Shown: positions 47,119-56,301, numbered from the stretch's first letter. The stretch: DNA of 64,000 nt from CAWBOY01 sp963790585 (GCA_963790585.1 CAWBOY010000007.1:744001-808000), one strand, 5' to 3'. Numbers and translations are program-made. The notes: generated by a model not told the origin, from the sequence alone.

Positions 47119-49047
47119 TCAGGTTCCGGCGCCGTGCGCACGAAGCAGCTCGATAATCTCGTGATGCCCGCGCTTCGTTGCCCATGCCAGAGGTGTTGCC
47201 CAGCGCTCGGCATCCGCCTCCACGGCATCGGCGCCGCGCTCCAGGTACAATCGGACCAGCTTGATGCATCCCCAACGGCAAGCCCAGCCGAGCGGCGTCG
47301 AGTTGAGCAGCGAATCGCGTATCGTCAGCGACGCGCCGGCGTCGAGCAGCATCGTCGCGCGGTTGCGATGCTCCTCCTCGGAGGGCGCGAATGCTCCCCT
47401 TCGCCCCGCAACCGGCGTGGCCAGGTGATGCAGCATGGTATAGCCGCCTGCGAAGGGTGTATCGACATCGACTCCGTGCTCTAGAACGAGCTTCAAACCG
47501 TCGGGCATCTTGGCACTCATGAGCACGCCGTTCCACCACGGATCGTCGCGCTTCCGTGTGATATGCGGTAAGCAAATCCGAATGAATTCCGGATCGCCAC
47601 CGCAAAGCAGCTCAGCCGCGGCCTTGAGCGTTAGCGGCTCCGGGTCATCCAGACAGTACGCCGTCACGCTCCCATCGAGAATCGCTTGCGCGGTCTTCAG
47701 GTCCGTCACAGTCTCGACCGTGAGCCGTGCTCCATGCTTGCGCAACAGCGCCTTCATCTTCTCGTCTTCGGCCCTGCCCATGGAGTCGCCGCAAGCGTAC
47801 ACCATCGCATTGACGTCGGCCCCGCGGGCCAGCAGCAACTCGGCGATTTCGTGACGGCCGCACATGGAAGCGAACCAGAGAGGCATGCCCGAGCTTTCGC
47901 CGCCATCGGACTCATTGGGATCGAGACCGAGGTCGAGCAATGTGGCGATCATATCGGGCCGGTTCGTCCGCACGGCGATGCCGAGCAGGCCGCCACGAAA
48001 GATGTGGATCTCGTTCGGGAGTCGACCTTCGCGATGCATCCGCAACACGGCCTCGCGGTCGCCGAGGGCCACGGCTGCGCGGGGCGTGAGGTCGGCTCCT
48101 TTCGCAAGCAGCAGGCGCGCCGTCTCGTAAAACCCCGCCGGATCGACGTGCACGTTCTCCATGAAATAGTAAAAGGAGGCGATTCCTTCGGGCACCCAGC
48201 CGGCGACAATGGCCGCAAAATCGAGCGGTGTTTTGCCGCTTTTCGGCAGATCATCACACCGTGGGTCGGAACGCGACGCGAGGGCGCCAGGCGATGCACC
48301 GTGGTCAAGCAGCCACCCCACGAGCGCGGGATCGTGCTTCCAGGCCGCGAGGTGCAGTGGGGTGATACACTCGACATCGCAAGCACCCACGAGCGCCGGG
48401 TCGGCTGCCATCAAGGCGATGGCCTCCGCGGCGCGGCCTTTGGCGATGGCCTCCCGCAGCGCATCGAACGCTGTGCGGGGGGACGCCGCCTCCTGGTTTG
48501 CGCGAGCGTGGCGATTCTCTTCCTCTCGCTCGATAGTGGCAACGATCTCGCTGTACTCACGGTCGACGGCGATGGCATGCGCCGAGGTGACGTCACGGTG
48601 TGGCCAGACGCCCAGGCGCGCGTCCGCGCCGAGTTGCATCAGGACGCGGGTCACTTCCTCATTGCGATTCAATACGGTGCGCTGCAGCGCACCGTCGCGC
48701 AATCCGGCGTGGTCGCGGATCAGCTCGGGACGTGTTTTGGCGAGTTGCCGCACGGCTGCCGCGTCACCGGTTTCGGCCGCCGCGAGCAGAGTGGGGAAGT
48801 TCACGCTGTCGACGTGGTCTTTGAGTGCGGACCAGCTCGAAAAGCCGTAAGCGCGCGCCAGCACCCGCTGCGCGTCGGCCAAAGCGAAATTCACAGGATC
48901 GGGGTTCCGTTCAAAGCGCTCGACTTCGGCGCCGGCCGCCGCTTTGCCGGCTCGATACGCCTTGACCAGTTCCTTGGCCTGCTTGCGGAGTTGGGCAAGG
49001 CTCGGCCGGGGCGGGAGAATGCGCGTGGGCGCAGGGTGAGAAGACAT
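47119..49047 (-). CDS. Ankyrin-repeat protein
   Basis: The start is ATG 49047 with AAAGGAGG five bases upstream; the frame extends further but without signals. 642 aa. After an N-terminal helical part (SLAQLRKQAKELVKAYRAGK, AYGFSSWSALKDHVD) there are many ankyrin units, e.g. TPLHLAAWKHDPALVGWLLD, GMPLWFASMCGRHEIAELLL and TPLGWACRWGCIKLVRLYLE. No signal peptide. These proteins mediate protein-protein contacts in the cytoplasm. The target is unknown. Confidence 0.9.
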   Translation of the reverse strand: MSSHPAPTRILPPRPSLAQLRKQAKELVKAYRAGKAAAGAEVERFERNPDPVNFALADAQRVLARAYGFSSWSALKDHVDSVNFPTLLAAAETGDAAAVRQLAKTRPELIRDHAGLRDGALQRTVLNRNEEVTRVLMQLGADARLGVWPHRDVTSAHAIAVDREYSEIVATIEREEENRHARANQEAASPRTAFDALREAIAKGRAAEAIALMAADPALVGACDVECITPLHLAAWKHDPALVGWLLDHGASPGALASRSDPRCDDLPKSGKTPLDFAAIVAGWVPEGIASFYYFMENVHVDPAGFYETARLLLAKGADLTPRAAVALGDREAVLRMHREGRLPNEIHIFRGGLLGIAVRTNRPDMIATLLDLGLDPNESDGGESSGMPLWFASMCGRHEIAELLLARGADVNAMVYACGDSMGRAEDEKMKALLRKHGARLTVETVTDLKTAQAILDGSVTAYCLDDPEPLTLKAAAELLCGGDPEFIRICLPHITRKRDDPWWNGVLMSAKMPDGLKLVLEHGVDVDTPFAGGYTMLHHLATPVAGRRGAFAPSEEEHRNRATMLLDAGASLTIRDSLLNSTPLGWACRWGCIKLVRLYLERGADAVEADAERWATPLAWATKRGHHEIIELLRAHGAGT

Positions 49048-49489
49048 GACGTCCTCCTTTCCGCGGCTGTTGGCCGCATGGCTCGGTGTCCGCATCGCGA
49101 GCCGAAAGAAGGTACGTTGACGCTCAATCTCAACGAATGAGTCAGGTGGGCTCAGCCCTTTCCGCGGACACAGCAGCGCCCTGAACGCTTGGATTGATTG
49201 TATCCATCGGGATGCCCTTGAGAAGCCACGCGATACGGCTCGGCCAGTCTGCCAATTTTTGCACGAAAAGTTCAATAGCCGTCCTGTCGCCCCGATTGTG
49301 TTGCAGCGTCGTAGCAATCGTGTTGCGGTCGTGTTGAGCAGGAATAGAAAATGCCAGGAAAACATTCCAAGCGGGCAAACGACCATCGAAACGCAGATAG
49401 CCTTTTACGTGATCTTCACCCTCCAGTCGCGATTATCTTAAATAGCGCCAGTGTATCGGACCGATGGGTACGAGTTTAATTCGACCTTG

Positions 49490-51139
49490 TCACATTTCCT
49501 TCAGGAATTCGTGGACGAGCTGAACGGCCATCGCTCCCTCGCCGACTGCCGAGGCGACGCGCTTGACCGAGCCGGAACGTACGTCCCCCGCCGCGAACAC
49601 GCCAGCGCGGCTGGTCTCCAGCAGGAAGGGCTGCCGCTGGCGCGACCAGTGCGGCGACGTCGCCAGGGACGCGCCCGTCCGCACAAAGCCCATGGCGTCC
49701 CGCTCGATCTCCGGCGGCAGCCAGTCGGTTCGCGGCATCGCCCCGATAAAGCTGAACAGGGCCGGAACCGAGACCGTCCGCTTATCCCCCGTCTTCTTGT
49801 TGGCCAGTTCGACCTCGCTGAGATGCCCGTCGCCGCGCATGTGCACGACTTCCGTGTTGAGCAACAACTCGATGTTGGGGGTCTGCTCAATGCGGTGAGC
49901 CAGGTAGCTCGACATGTTCTTGTACAGATCGTCGGCACGGACTACGAGATGCACCTTGCGTACCTGGCCGGCGAGGTAGACGGCCGCCTGGCCGGCAGAG
50001 TTGCCGCCACCGACGACCACCACATCCGACCCGCGGCACAACTGCGCCTCGCTCGGCGTCGCGGCGTAATAGACGCCGCAGCCCTCCAGCGACTCGCAAC
50101 CCTCGACGCCCAGCCGCCGATACTCGGCGCCGGTGGCAATCAGCAGGCACTTGCCCGTCACCGTCTCGCCGCCGTCGACGTTCAGCACCACGTAGGAGTT
50201 GTCGAAGGTCAAGCTTGTGACAGCCATCGCCACCGGCAGTTGCGCCCCGAACTTGTTCGCCTGAAGGACCGCCCGCTCCGCCAATTCGGTCCCGGTGATA
50301 CCGGTGGGAAAGCCGAGGTAGTTCTCGATGCGCATGCTGCGGCCGGCCTGGCCGCCCGGCCCCGAGCGCTCCAGCACCAGCGTGCGCAGACCCTCCGAGG
50401 CGCCGTAGACGGCCGCGGCCAAACCCGCCGGTCCCGCCCCGACCACGATCAGGTCGTAGACTCCCTGATTTAACGGCCGGCGCAGGCCGAGCGCCTCCGC
50501 CAGCGCACGATTGGACGGGTTGCGCAGGAGGACTTTGTCACCCCAGGCGACCACCGGCGTGTCGGCCGCGCCCAGTCCGAATTGCTTGAGCAGTTGCTGG
50601 ACCTGCGGGTCGGCCTCCAGGTCGAACCAGGTATAGGGCACGCGGTTCTCGGACAGGAAGTCGCGCACCCGGAAGGTATCTCGCGAGTAGCGCGATCCAA
50701 TCACGCGCAGCCCCGTGAAGCTGCCCGACCCGGTCAGAAGCTGGCGTCGGGCGATGAACGCCTGCATGACGACGTCACTCAGCTCGGGGTGATTGTTGAG
50801 CAGCTCGCGCAGGGCGTCGGATGACACCTCATAGGCCTCGCCTTCGGTACGGGCGACGGCGCTGACGATTGCTGGCCGACCCGTCACCTGCCCCACATCG
50901 CCGGTAAACTCGCCGGGGCCGTGGACCGTGACGGTCTTCGGCCTGTCGCTGGATTCGTCCACGATCTCTACTTCGCCCGATTTGATGACGAAGAACCGGG
51001 GATCGCGGTCGCAGGCCGCATAGAGCTTTTCGCCGGCATGGAACCGCCGCAGCTGTGTTAGAGAGCAGCGGTCCAGCGACGTGAGCTGGATTTCAGTGAG
51101 TTTCGGAAAGGCGACGGCATGCAGATCGTACTCGTCCAT
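49490..51139 (-). CDS. Cyclic-nucleotide-binding/glutaredoxin-like/FAD-NAD(P) oxidoreductase (thioredoxin reductase-like) fusion
   Basis: 549 aa, GGAGG seven bases ahead of ATG 51139. Residues 1-135 are a cNMP-binding barrel (FFVIKSGEVEIVDESSD, GEFTGDVGQVTGRPAIVSAV). Residues 143-222 look like a thioredoxin/glutaredoxin fold (VIGSRYSRDTFRVRDFLSEN, DTPVVAWGDKVLLRNPSN) without CXXC. From 228 it is a thioredoxin reductase-type flavoprotein: VVGAGPAGLAAAVYGASEGL and, later, VVVVGGGNSAGQAAVYLAG. Where TrxR has CATC this protein has YYAATPSEAQ, so the redox disulfide is missing. It is probably an NAD(P)H-dependent flavin enzyme controlled by a nucleotide signal. ZnF-UBP lies just upstream. Confidence 0.9.
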   Translation of the reverse strand: MDEYDLHAVAFPKLTEIQLTSLDRCSLTQLRRFHAGEKLYAACDRDPRFFVIKSGEVEIVDESSDRPKTVTVHGPGEFTGDVGQVTGRPAIVSAVARTEGEAYEVSSDALRELLNNHPELSDVVMQAFIARRQLLTGSGSFTGLRVIGSRYSRDTFRVRDFLSENRVPYTWFDLEADPQVQQLLKQFGLGAADTPVVAWGDKVLLRNPSNRALAEALGLRRPLNQGVYDLIVVGAGPAGLAAAVYGASEGLRTLVLERSGPGGQAGRSMRIENYLGFPTGITGTELAERAVLQANKFGAQLPVAMAVTSLTFDNSYVVLNVDGGETVTGKCLLIATGAEYRRLGVEGCESLEGCGVYYAATPSEAQLCRGSDVVVVGGGNSAGQAAVYLAGQVRKVHLVVRADDLYKNMSSYLAHRIEQTPNIELLLNTEVVHMRGDGHLSEVELANKKTGDKRTVSVPALFSFIGAMPRTDWLPPEIERDAMGFVRTGASLATSPHWSRQRQPFLLETSRAGVFAAGDVRSGSVKRVASAVGEGAMAVQLVHEFLKEM

Positions 51140-51177
51140 GCGGCAACCTCCTTAGGCAGGGCACCCCTGCTGCTTCC

Positions 51178-51465
51178 CTACCGAAGGTACGGCACGGCTT
51201 GCGCGGGCACGTCCACCTCGGCTTGATCGACGTAGCACCACGCCCAGCGCTCGCCGGGCTCGAAGGACGCCATGACGGGATGGCCTGTGCGGTGGGCGTG
51301 ACGTGTGGCGTGGCGGCCTGGAGAGCTGTCGCAGCAGCCGACGTGACCGCAAGTCAGACACAGACGCAGGTGGACCCACGACGTGCCCGCACGCAGGCAC
51401 TCTTCACACCCAGCTGGCGTGCGCGGCGGGGCTGGCTCGAGTTCAGTCTCATGTTCACAGAGCAT
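51178..51465 (-). CDS. UBP-type zinc-finger protein
   Basis: The start is ATG 51465 (MLCEHETELEPAPPRTPAGC) with GGAGG upstream. 95 aa. Cys/His ligands: C3, H5, CEECLRAG, LRLCLTCGHVGCCDSSPGRH and ATRHAHRTGHPVMASF; the ending WAWCYVDQAEVDVP completes the ZnF-UBP fold. In bacteria this small module commonly accompanies the CNB/TrxR-like flavoprotein, which follows 38 bp downstream here. The partner ligand in bacteria, which lack ubiquitin, is unknown. Confidence 0.88.
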   Translation of the reverse strand: MLCEHETELEPAPPRTPAGCEECLRAGTSWVHLRLCLTCGHVGCCDSSPGRHATRHAHRTGHPVMASFEPGERWAWCYVDQAEVDVPAQAVPYLR

Positions 51466-51597
51466 GTTTGACCTCCCTCCAAAGGACTGAGAGATGGGAT
51501 ACCATTCCACATTGTAGGATCGGCACGCCGTGCTGGCCTGTGATGCTACCGGCCATAAAAGGTGTTAGGAATTCTTTGTAGAAAAGCTGGTATCTTG

Positions 51598-51675
51598 GCG
51601 AGCCGGGAGCGTGAGCTCCCGGAGAAAATCTGAGTAAGTGTAACGCACTCCGGGAGCTAACGCTCCCGGCTCGCC
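51598..51675. repeat. Intergenic palindrome GGCGAGCCGGGAGCG/CGCTCCCGGCTCGCC
   Basis: Arms of ~27 bp (GGCGAGCCGGGAGCGTGAGC) around a 24-bp centre. It lies in the 285-bp gap 51466-51750, which also holds one AAAAGGTGTTAGGA repeat unit. Confidence 0.75.
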
Positions 51676-51750
51676 GGTCCGGCTGTTCGACTAGATTAAA
51701 GGCGGCATCCTGAGCTACCCTGCGGGAAACCTATAAGGAGGTGTGAGGGA

Positions 51751-52335
51751 GTGGCAAAGCTCGTATTCGGAATGATGCAATCGCTCGACGGCTACGTCGC
51801 TGGCGCCTCGGGCGGGCCTGGATCGGAAGGCTACGTCGCTGGTCTCGCGGCCGGGCAGGAATTGCCGCCGCCCGGTGTTTCGCTCGGCCGTCATTTCAAC
51901 GATCACGTCCGCGGCTTGGCCGGCTGTTTGTACGGGCGTCGTATCTACGAAGTGATGCGTTATTGGGACGAGGATCAGCCGGACTGGGACGTGGGCGACC
52001 ACGACTTCGCGGCGTTGTGGCGGGCGAAGCCGAAATGGGTCGTGTCGCGCTCGCTCAAGTGGGTTGGCGCGAACGCGACGCTCGTGGTCGGCGACGTCGA
52101 AGCGTTCGTGCGCCGGCTGAAGGCGGAAGTCGACGGCGAAATCGACGTCGCCGGGCCCGAACTCGCGGGGTGCCTCACCGACCTTGGTCTCATCGACGAG
52201 TATCGTCTCTACTTCCGCCCGTTTGTGCTTGGCCGCGGCAAGCCGTACTTCGCCGGCGCCAGGCCACCGCTCCGACTTATCGCCGCCGATCCGGTCGGCG
52301 AGGATGCGGTTAGGCTGACGTACGTTCCTATTTGA
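51751..52335 (+). CDS. Dihydrofolate reductase family (RibD C-terminal-like) protein
   Basis: 194 aa from GTG 51751, preceded by AAGGAGG. Starts AKLVFGMMQSLDGYVAGASG, the usual opening of the family, with GRRIYEVMRYWDEDQPDWDV and DVAGPELAGCLTDLGLIDEY (the GGxxL-like NADPH block modified to AGPELAG) and the C-terminal LGRGKPYFAGARPPLRLI. It is an NADPH-dependent reductase-like protein, with substrate unknown. It is transcribed away from its neighbours. Confidence 0.85.
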   Translation: MAKLVFGMMQSLDGYVAGASGGPGSEGYVAGLAAGQELPPPGVSLGRHFNDHVRGLAGCLYGRRIYEVMRYWDEDQPDWDVGDHDFAALWRAKPKWVVSRSLKWVGANATLVVGDVEAFVRRLKAEVDGEIDVAGPELAGCLTDLGLIDEYRLYFRPFVLGRGKPYFAGARPPLRLIAADPVGEDAVRLTYVPI

Positions 52336-52460
52336 TCACGCGGCTCGCCCGACGGACTGCGCCGGGGCGTCAGGTCCTCCTTGGGTCATTAAAGTAGAAA
52401 GGTCACAGGGCTCAGCATTCATCCAAAACGGAGGTTGCCCCAGCCGTGAATGCCGGCGAC

Positions 52461-52514
52461 AAAAAGTTCAATCGCCGCCGTGTTATCCCAACGTTGACGG
52501 GACGAATTGAACTC
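52461..52514. repeat. Dispersed AAAGTTCAAT palindromic repeat
   Basis: AAAAAGTTCAATCGCCGCCG is mirrored by ACGGGACGAATTGAACTC. Relatives lie at 49265-49293 (AAAGTTCAATAGCCGTCC) and 55115-55145 (AAAAAGTTCCATAGCCGTC). Confidence 0.65.
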
Positions 52515-52570
52515 TTGAGTTCCGTTCGTCCCGTTTTTTGTTTCGATTCGGGCGTGATGCGAACGGTCGT

Positions 52571-53578
52571 TCAGTCGCCGAGAAACTCTGAGAGTTGCTG
52601 CATGGTGCCCGTCCAGCCCTGACGCATCGAGCCGTGGAAAGCCGTGAAGAAGGCACGTTGGACTTTGGTGCCGTTGAACGGTCGGGCTTCGATGGTGACG
52701 AGTGTTCCCCTGCTTTTGCCTGCGTGTTCAACGAGTGTAACGGTGGTCCACGTCTCCGGCGGGAAATCGTCGAATCCCGGAAACGGCGCGGGAGTAATTT
52801 CGCCGCTGGCGTTCGAGAAGCTGCTGATGAACTCGAGCTTGTCGGGTCGATGAATCGTTTGAAAGACCCAGCGGCCCCACATCTCCATGCCTTTCGGATG
52901 GCTCATGCAGTAGTGGAACATGCCGCCGACGCGAAGGTCCACACTTGCGTGCAGCATCGTCGATCCCTTGGGACCAAACCATTGCAGCAGATGCTCTTGC
53001 TTGGTCCAGGCCTCCCAGACCTTCTCTCGTGACGCGTTGAAGACGTGGCTGATTGAGAAAGGAGGTTCGTGGTCAGCGCCAGCCGACATGCTCGCGAGGT
53101 AGTCCTCCAGATTCGCCAAGTGTTGCTTGCCGCCCTCCACCGCTCCATGGTCGTGGATGACGAAGTCACGTGCTTCCGCGGTTGGAAAGATCGACCGCAT
53201 CGTGACTTTCGTACCGCTACCGTTCTCGCCGACACACTCAAAGAAAACCTCGGCTCGAAAGCTGACGGAGTCATCAATGCCTTCACCGCCGAGTTTGTAG
53301 ACGAGTCGCGAAGGCTTATCAATTTCGATGTAGTCGATGCGATTTCCATAATCACGACCATCGGGACCGTGCATCGTGTAACGCCATGAGCCGCCCGGTC
53401 GGAAATCCATCGAATGCGTCGTGGTGGTGAAACCTGCTGGTCCCCACCAGCGACCGACGTGATTAGGATCAGTCCACGCCAGCCAAACCAACTCTCGCGG
53501 CGCGGCAAAGGTCCGGCAGATGATGATCTCCGCGGGTTTATCAAGATTGGCCTGCGACAACTGAGGATCTGCGGACAT
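52571..53578 (-). CDS. Tandem SRPBCC (AHSA1-like) domain protein
   Basis: 335 aa with two START/AHSA1 domains: the first begins IICRTFAAPRELVWLAWTDP with HVGRWWGPAGFTTTTHSMD, the second FSISHVFNASREKVWEAWTK with QWFGPKGSTMLHASVDLRVG. These small helix-grip domains bind hydrophobic ligands. The gene starts directly after the stop of an ArsR-type regulator (no gap). This ArsR-SRPBCC pairing is common, the regulator controlling the ligand-binding gene. Nothing seems broken. Confidence 0.9.
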   Translation of the reverse strand: MSADPQLSQANLDKPAEIIICRTFAAPRELVWLAWTDPNHVGRWWGPAGFTTTTHSMDFRPGGSWRYTMHGPDGRDYGNRIDYIEIDKPSRLVYKLGGEGIDDSVSFRAEVFFECVGENGSGTKVTMRSIFPTAEARDFVIHDHGAVEGGKQHLANLEDYLASMSAGADHEPPFSISHVFNASREKVWEAWTKQEHLLQWFGPKGSTMLHASVDLRVGGMFHYCMSHPKGMEMWGRWVFQTIHRPDKLEFISSFSNASGEITPAPFPGFDDFPPETWTTVTLVEHAGKSRGTLVTIEARPFNGTKVQRAFFTAFHGSMRQGWTGTMQQLSEFLGD

Positions 53579-53950
53579 TCAGCGGCTCCTTTTCTTGCGT
53601 GAGGATGATGTGGGTTTAGCATCCGGTTCGGATTGCAGTTCCTTGAGGTAATCGTCGAGTCGATCGAAAGACTCTTCCCAGAATGCGCGGTACCGGTCGA
53701 TCCAGGACGCGGCTTCCTTCAATGGCTTGGCGCGTAGCTTGCACGGTCGTAACTGGGCATCGCGCGAACGCTCGATGAGGCCGGCTTTTTCGAGCACCTT
53801 CAAGTGCTTGGAAATCGCGGGCAGAGTCATGCTGAACGGTATGGCCAGCTCTTTCACGGCCGCCTCACCTTTGGAAAGGCGAGCCAGAATCGCCCGCCGA
53901 GTCGGATCGGCAATGGCGGCGAATGTGATACTCAGGCGGTCGATCAACAT
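53579..53950 (-). CDS. ArsR-family winged-helix regulator
   Basis: 123 aa, starting MLIDRLSITFAAIADPTRRA then ILARLSKGEAAVKELAIPFS, and the recognition helix in MTLPAISKHLKVLEKAGLIE followed by the wing RSRDAQLRPCKL. No cysteine metal site of ArsR/SmtB type is evident. It ends WEESFDRLDDYLKELQSEP, typical of the SRPBCC-linked subgroup. It is co-transcribed with the downstream tandem SRPBCC gene. Confidence 0.93.
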   Translation of the reverse strand: MLIDRLSITFAAIADPTRRAILARLSKGEAAVKELAIPFSMTLPAISKHLKVLEKAGLIERSRDAQLRPCKLRAKPLKEAASWIDRYRAFWEESFDRLDDYLKELQSEPDAKPTSSSRKKRSR

Positions 53951-54123
53951 TGTTCACCAAGTGGTTAATTAACTACTTGGTAAAATACGCCGTGCGCGGC
54001 CGCTTGTCAAGTTGAATCATGTCTTGGAGAGCCAGCTTGTCGAAGAGCTTCGGCGAAATGCGCGACTTTCCACGTCGAATGGCTTTTTTTGTTGTGAATC
54101 CAGTGATTCAATCGCGGCAAGGA

Positions 54124-54220
54124 AGTTCAAATCCCCGTTGCTCCGACTGCCTGCGTCCTATTTAATTACACGTAACCTATTGGCCAACAAGGTGCTCACA
54201 GGTTTCAAATCCCGTTGCCA
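54124..54220. repeat. Two TTCAAATCCCGTTG repeat units
   Basis: AAGTTCAAATCCCCGTTGCTC (54124 onward) and GTTTCAAATCCCGTTGCCAG (54202 onward) lie 75 bp apart in the 336-bp gap between the ArsR gene and the antitoxin. Confidence 0.6.
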
Positions 54221-54286
54221 GCCTCAATTTCGTTTGAGGCAAGCGTAGACGATGTTGAACGCCATTTATTTGGCGGAGGGTTGTTG

Positions 54287-54613
54287 ATGGCCACGATCAT
54301 TCGAGCCGTTTATGAAGGCGGTGTTCTTCGCCCTACCAAACCACTCGCCTTAAACGAAGGCGAGACTGTTGATGTGATCATTGCCCAAATGAATTTGCCT
54401 GGGCTAGAGGTACGAAATCCAACTCTCGCAGAGCAGGATTATGCACGACGGATTCGTGCGGCCAAATCTTTGGAGGAGATGTTCGCGGTCATGGTTACGG
54501 CCCCGTTGACGCCCGAAGATGAGTTTGACATCGGGAAAGAAATCAACCAGAGCCGACGAATAACTGGCTTTCGGATGCCGGATCCTGATCCATCTGAGGA
54601 GAATACTCAGTGA
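54287..54613 (+). CDS. Antitoxin, DUF104/AF2212-like
   Basis: The start is ATG 54287 with GGAGGG seven bases upstream. 108 aa. The N-terminus MATIIRAVYEGGVLRPTKPL then ALNEGETVDVIIAQ is the compact beta-fold of AF2212-type antitoxins, and the rest is a charged helical tail that should bind the toxin. Its stop overlaps the toxin start (GTGA), the classic antitoxin-toxin order. Confidence 0.85.
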   Translation: MATIIRAVYEGGVLRPTKPLALNEGETVDVIIAQMNLPGLEVRNPTLAEQDYARRIRAAKSLEEMFAVMVTAPLTPEDEFDIGKEINQSRRITGFRMPDPDPSEENTQ

Positions 54614-55056
54614 GTGCCGCTGTAGTCCTCAACTCGACGCCGCTTGGCATCTTGTGTAATCCTCGCGCCCCGCTTCCTGTTTTGGCCTGTCGGCAGTGGC
54701 TCGCCGATCTTATCGCCGCTGGCCGGCGCGTAATCGTCCCGGAGATAACGGATTACGAGATCCGGCGGGAACTAATGCGGCTCGGCAGCATAGTCGCCCT
54801 GGCGAACCTTGACGGCTACGGGCTGCAACTTGAATACCTTCCTATCAGCACCCCAGCGATGCGATTAGCAGCCAAACTGTGGGCTCAGGCACGAAATGCC
54901 GGTCAGCCAACGGCACCCGATCTTGCGCTGGACGCCGATGTGATTTTGGCAGCTCAGGCAATCACCTTGAATATACCGGTAGTCGTAGCAACAAGTAATC
55001 CCCGACACTTATCGCGGTTTGTGTCCGCTGAACTTTGGTCAAATATCGCTCCATAA
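54610..55056 (+). CDS. PIN-domain toxin (VapC-like ribonuclease)
   Basis: 148 aa from GTG 54610, overlapping the antitoxin stop by four bases. PIN features: VVLNSTPLGIL at the N-terminus, VIVPEITDYEIRREL (E45), PTAPDLALDADVILAAQA (D104/D108/D110) and VVVATSNPRHLSRF. The first acidic residue, usually Asp, is Asn8 here, so metal binding may be weakened. The family cuts RNA and is held inactive by the antitoxin. No frameshift. Confidence 0.87.
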   Translation: MSAAVVLNSTPLGILCNPRAPLPVLACRQWLADLIAAGRRVIVPEITDYEIRRELMRLGSIVALANLDGYGLQLEYLPISTPAMRLAAKLWAQARNAGQPTAPDLALDADVILAAQAITLNIPVVVATSNPRHLSRFVSAELWSNIAP

Positions 55057-55167
55057 TCACCGCTATAGTGATAGGGAATAAAGTAAATTCCTAGGCGAAC
55101 CATTGGTCCTGGCCAGAAAAAGTTCCATAGCCGTCTTGTCGTCCCCCACCTTGATTTGACTTGCACT

Positions 55168-56301
55168 TCATTTCATTAGAAATCCCGCGCGGCGGAGTTC
55201 CGAGTTCAGTAGCTTGAGAGTGGGATGTTCGCGCTTGAGTTTTTGTGCCTGCTTTTCGGCCAAACCGGCCCGATCCGTGTTGATCAGGGAATCGCGGAGT
55301 TCCGCCAACAGTTCGCCGATTTGGCGATAGGCCTCTCCCGTGCGCTGCTTCACAAGGCTTTCAGTTTCATGAAGCGTCCGTTGCGGATCCGCTGCCATGT
55401 CGGCAAGCCTTTTTGCTTTCTGGCGAGCCGCCTTTTCGGCGGATTTGCGATCCGCCTTTTGTTGAACTTCGGCGGCGGCAGCTTGTAACTCGGCAATCGT
55501 GCGACCTCGGTGGATGGTGGGCCACGCCGGGGTTTTCCGGTTCTTTCGAAATGCCGCCTGTATTTCCGTGCTCACCGACGACTGAGGATCAGCCATCAGC
55601 TGAGCAAGCCAAGCATCTTTGTCCGCCTGTGATTGGCGCTGAAGCCAATCCGCGTGTTGGCTTCGGAGATCAATCTGCCCAGCCAGCCGGGGAGAGTCCT
55701 GAGCCGCCGCGGCGATAAAAGCGTCGCTGAGGCCATACAGCTCCATCAATGCGAGCTGTGCGGGAGTGGGTTTTTCCAAACCCGCGGGGACCGGGGATTC
55801 CTTCGTTTGCTCGGGATCATGTTCGCCATCACAAGCCATGGCCAGATGGGCCAAATAGAGCGGTCTCAAATCGCCATCGAGAATTTCAGCGCGGAGCGGC
55901 TCGAGTTTATCGATCATCTCGTCCATTTCCCACAAGTCTTCCAAATCGCCGGGTTCATGGTACGGCTGGATGCAGAGGATTCCGCCCTGGCCCTGTTTGT
56001 CCTTCTCGTACCGCAACATACTGTCGGCGAAGTATGGCTTCGCCGCGTCATCGTCCGGCAGGCCGTGCGGAAACCGGATCAGCAGCTTGCGAATCCCAAA
56101 ATTGGCGTAGTGGAGGTGAATATCGTAACCGCGCCGCAGCATCTCAAGAGCGTCTCCGCCGAAGTCACCATAGTGATATTCATTCTCGAAAGATCGCGCA
56201 GTGACCTCAGCCCGCGATGACTGACGCCGCATGTATTCCAGGTTCTTCGCGCTGACAGGCCGATCAATGGCTCGAAAAGCCACATATTGATATTCGCTCA
56301 T
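55168..56301 (-). CDS. Conserved hypothetical protein with a basic coiled-coil C-terminus
   Basis: 377 aa. The N-terminal part is well conserved in style: MSEYQYVAFRAIDRPVSAKN, SSRAEVTARSFENEYHYGDF and LHYANFGIRKLLIRFPHG. The C-terminal third is a Lys/Ala-rich coiled coil (AAAEVQQKADRKSAEKAARQ). I recall this family as a broadly distributed hypothetical, sometimes beside SWIM zinc-finger genes, but no such gene is seen here. No membrane segment. Function unknown. Confidence 0.8.
   Translation of the reverse strand: MSEYQYVAFRAIDRPVSAKNLEYMRRQSSRAEVTARSFENEYHYGDFGGDALEMLRRGYDIHLHYANFGIRKLLIRFPHGLPDDDAAKPYFADSMLRYEKDKQGQGGILCIQPYHEPGDLEDLWEMDEMIDKLEPLRAEILDGDLRPLYLAHLAMACDGEHDPEQTKESPVPAGLEKPTPAQLALMELYGLSDAFIAAAAQDSPRLAGQIDLRSQHADWLQRQSQADKDAWLAQLMADPQSSVSTEIQAAFRKNRKTPAWPTIHRGRTIAELQAAAAEVQQKADRKSAEKAARQKAKRLADMAADPQRTLHETESLVKQRTGEAYRQIGELLAELRDSLINTDRAGLAEKQAQKLKREHPTLKLLNSELRRAGFLMK

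Noticed and set aside
47686..49140. 484-aa plus-strand frame opposite the ankyrin gene
   Set aside because: It is a GC-rich antisense shadow; the minus strand has clear ankyrin repeats and an AAAGGAGG start signal.
49451..50473. 340-aa plus-strand frame opposite the flavoprotein
   Set aside because: An antisense shadow with His/Arg/Gln-rich composition and no motif.
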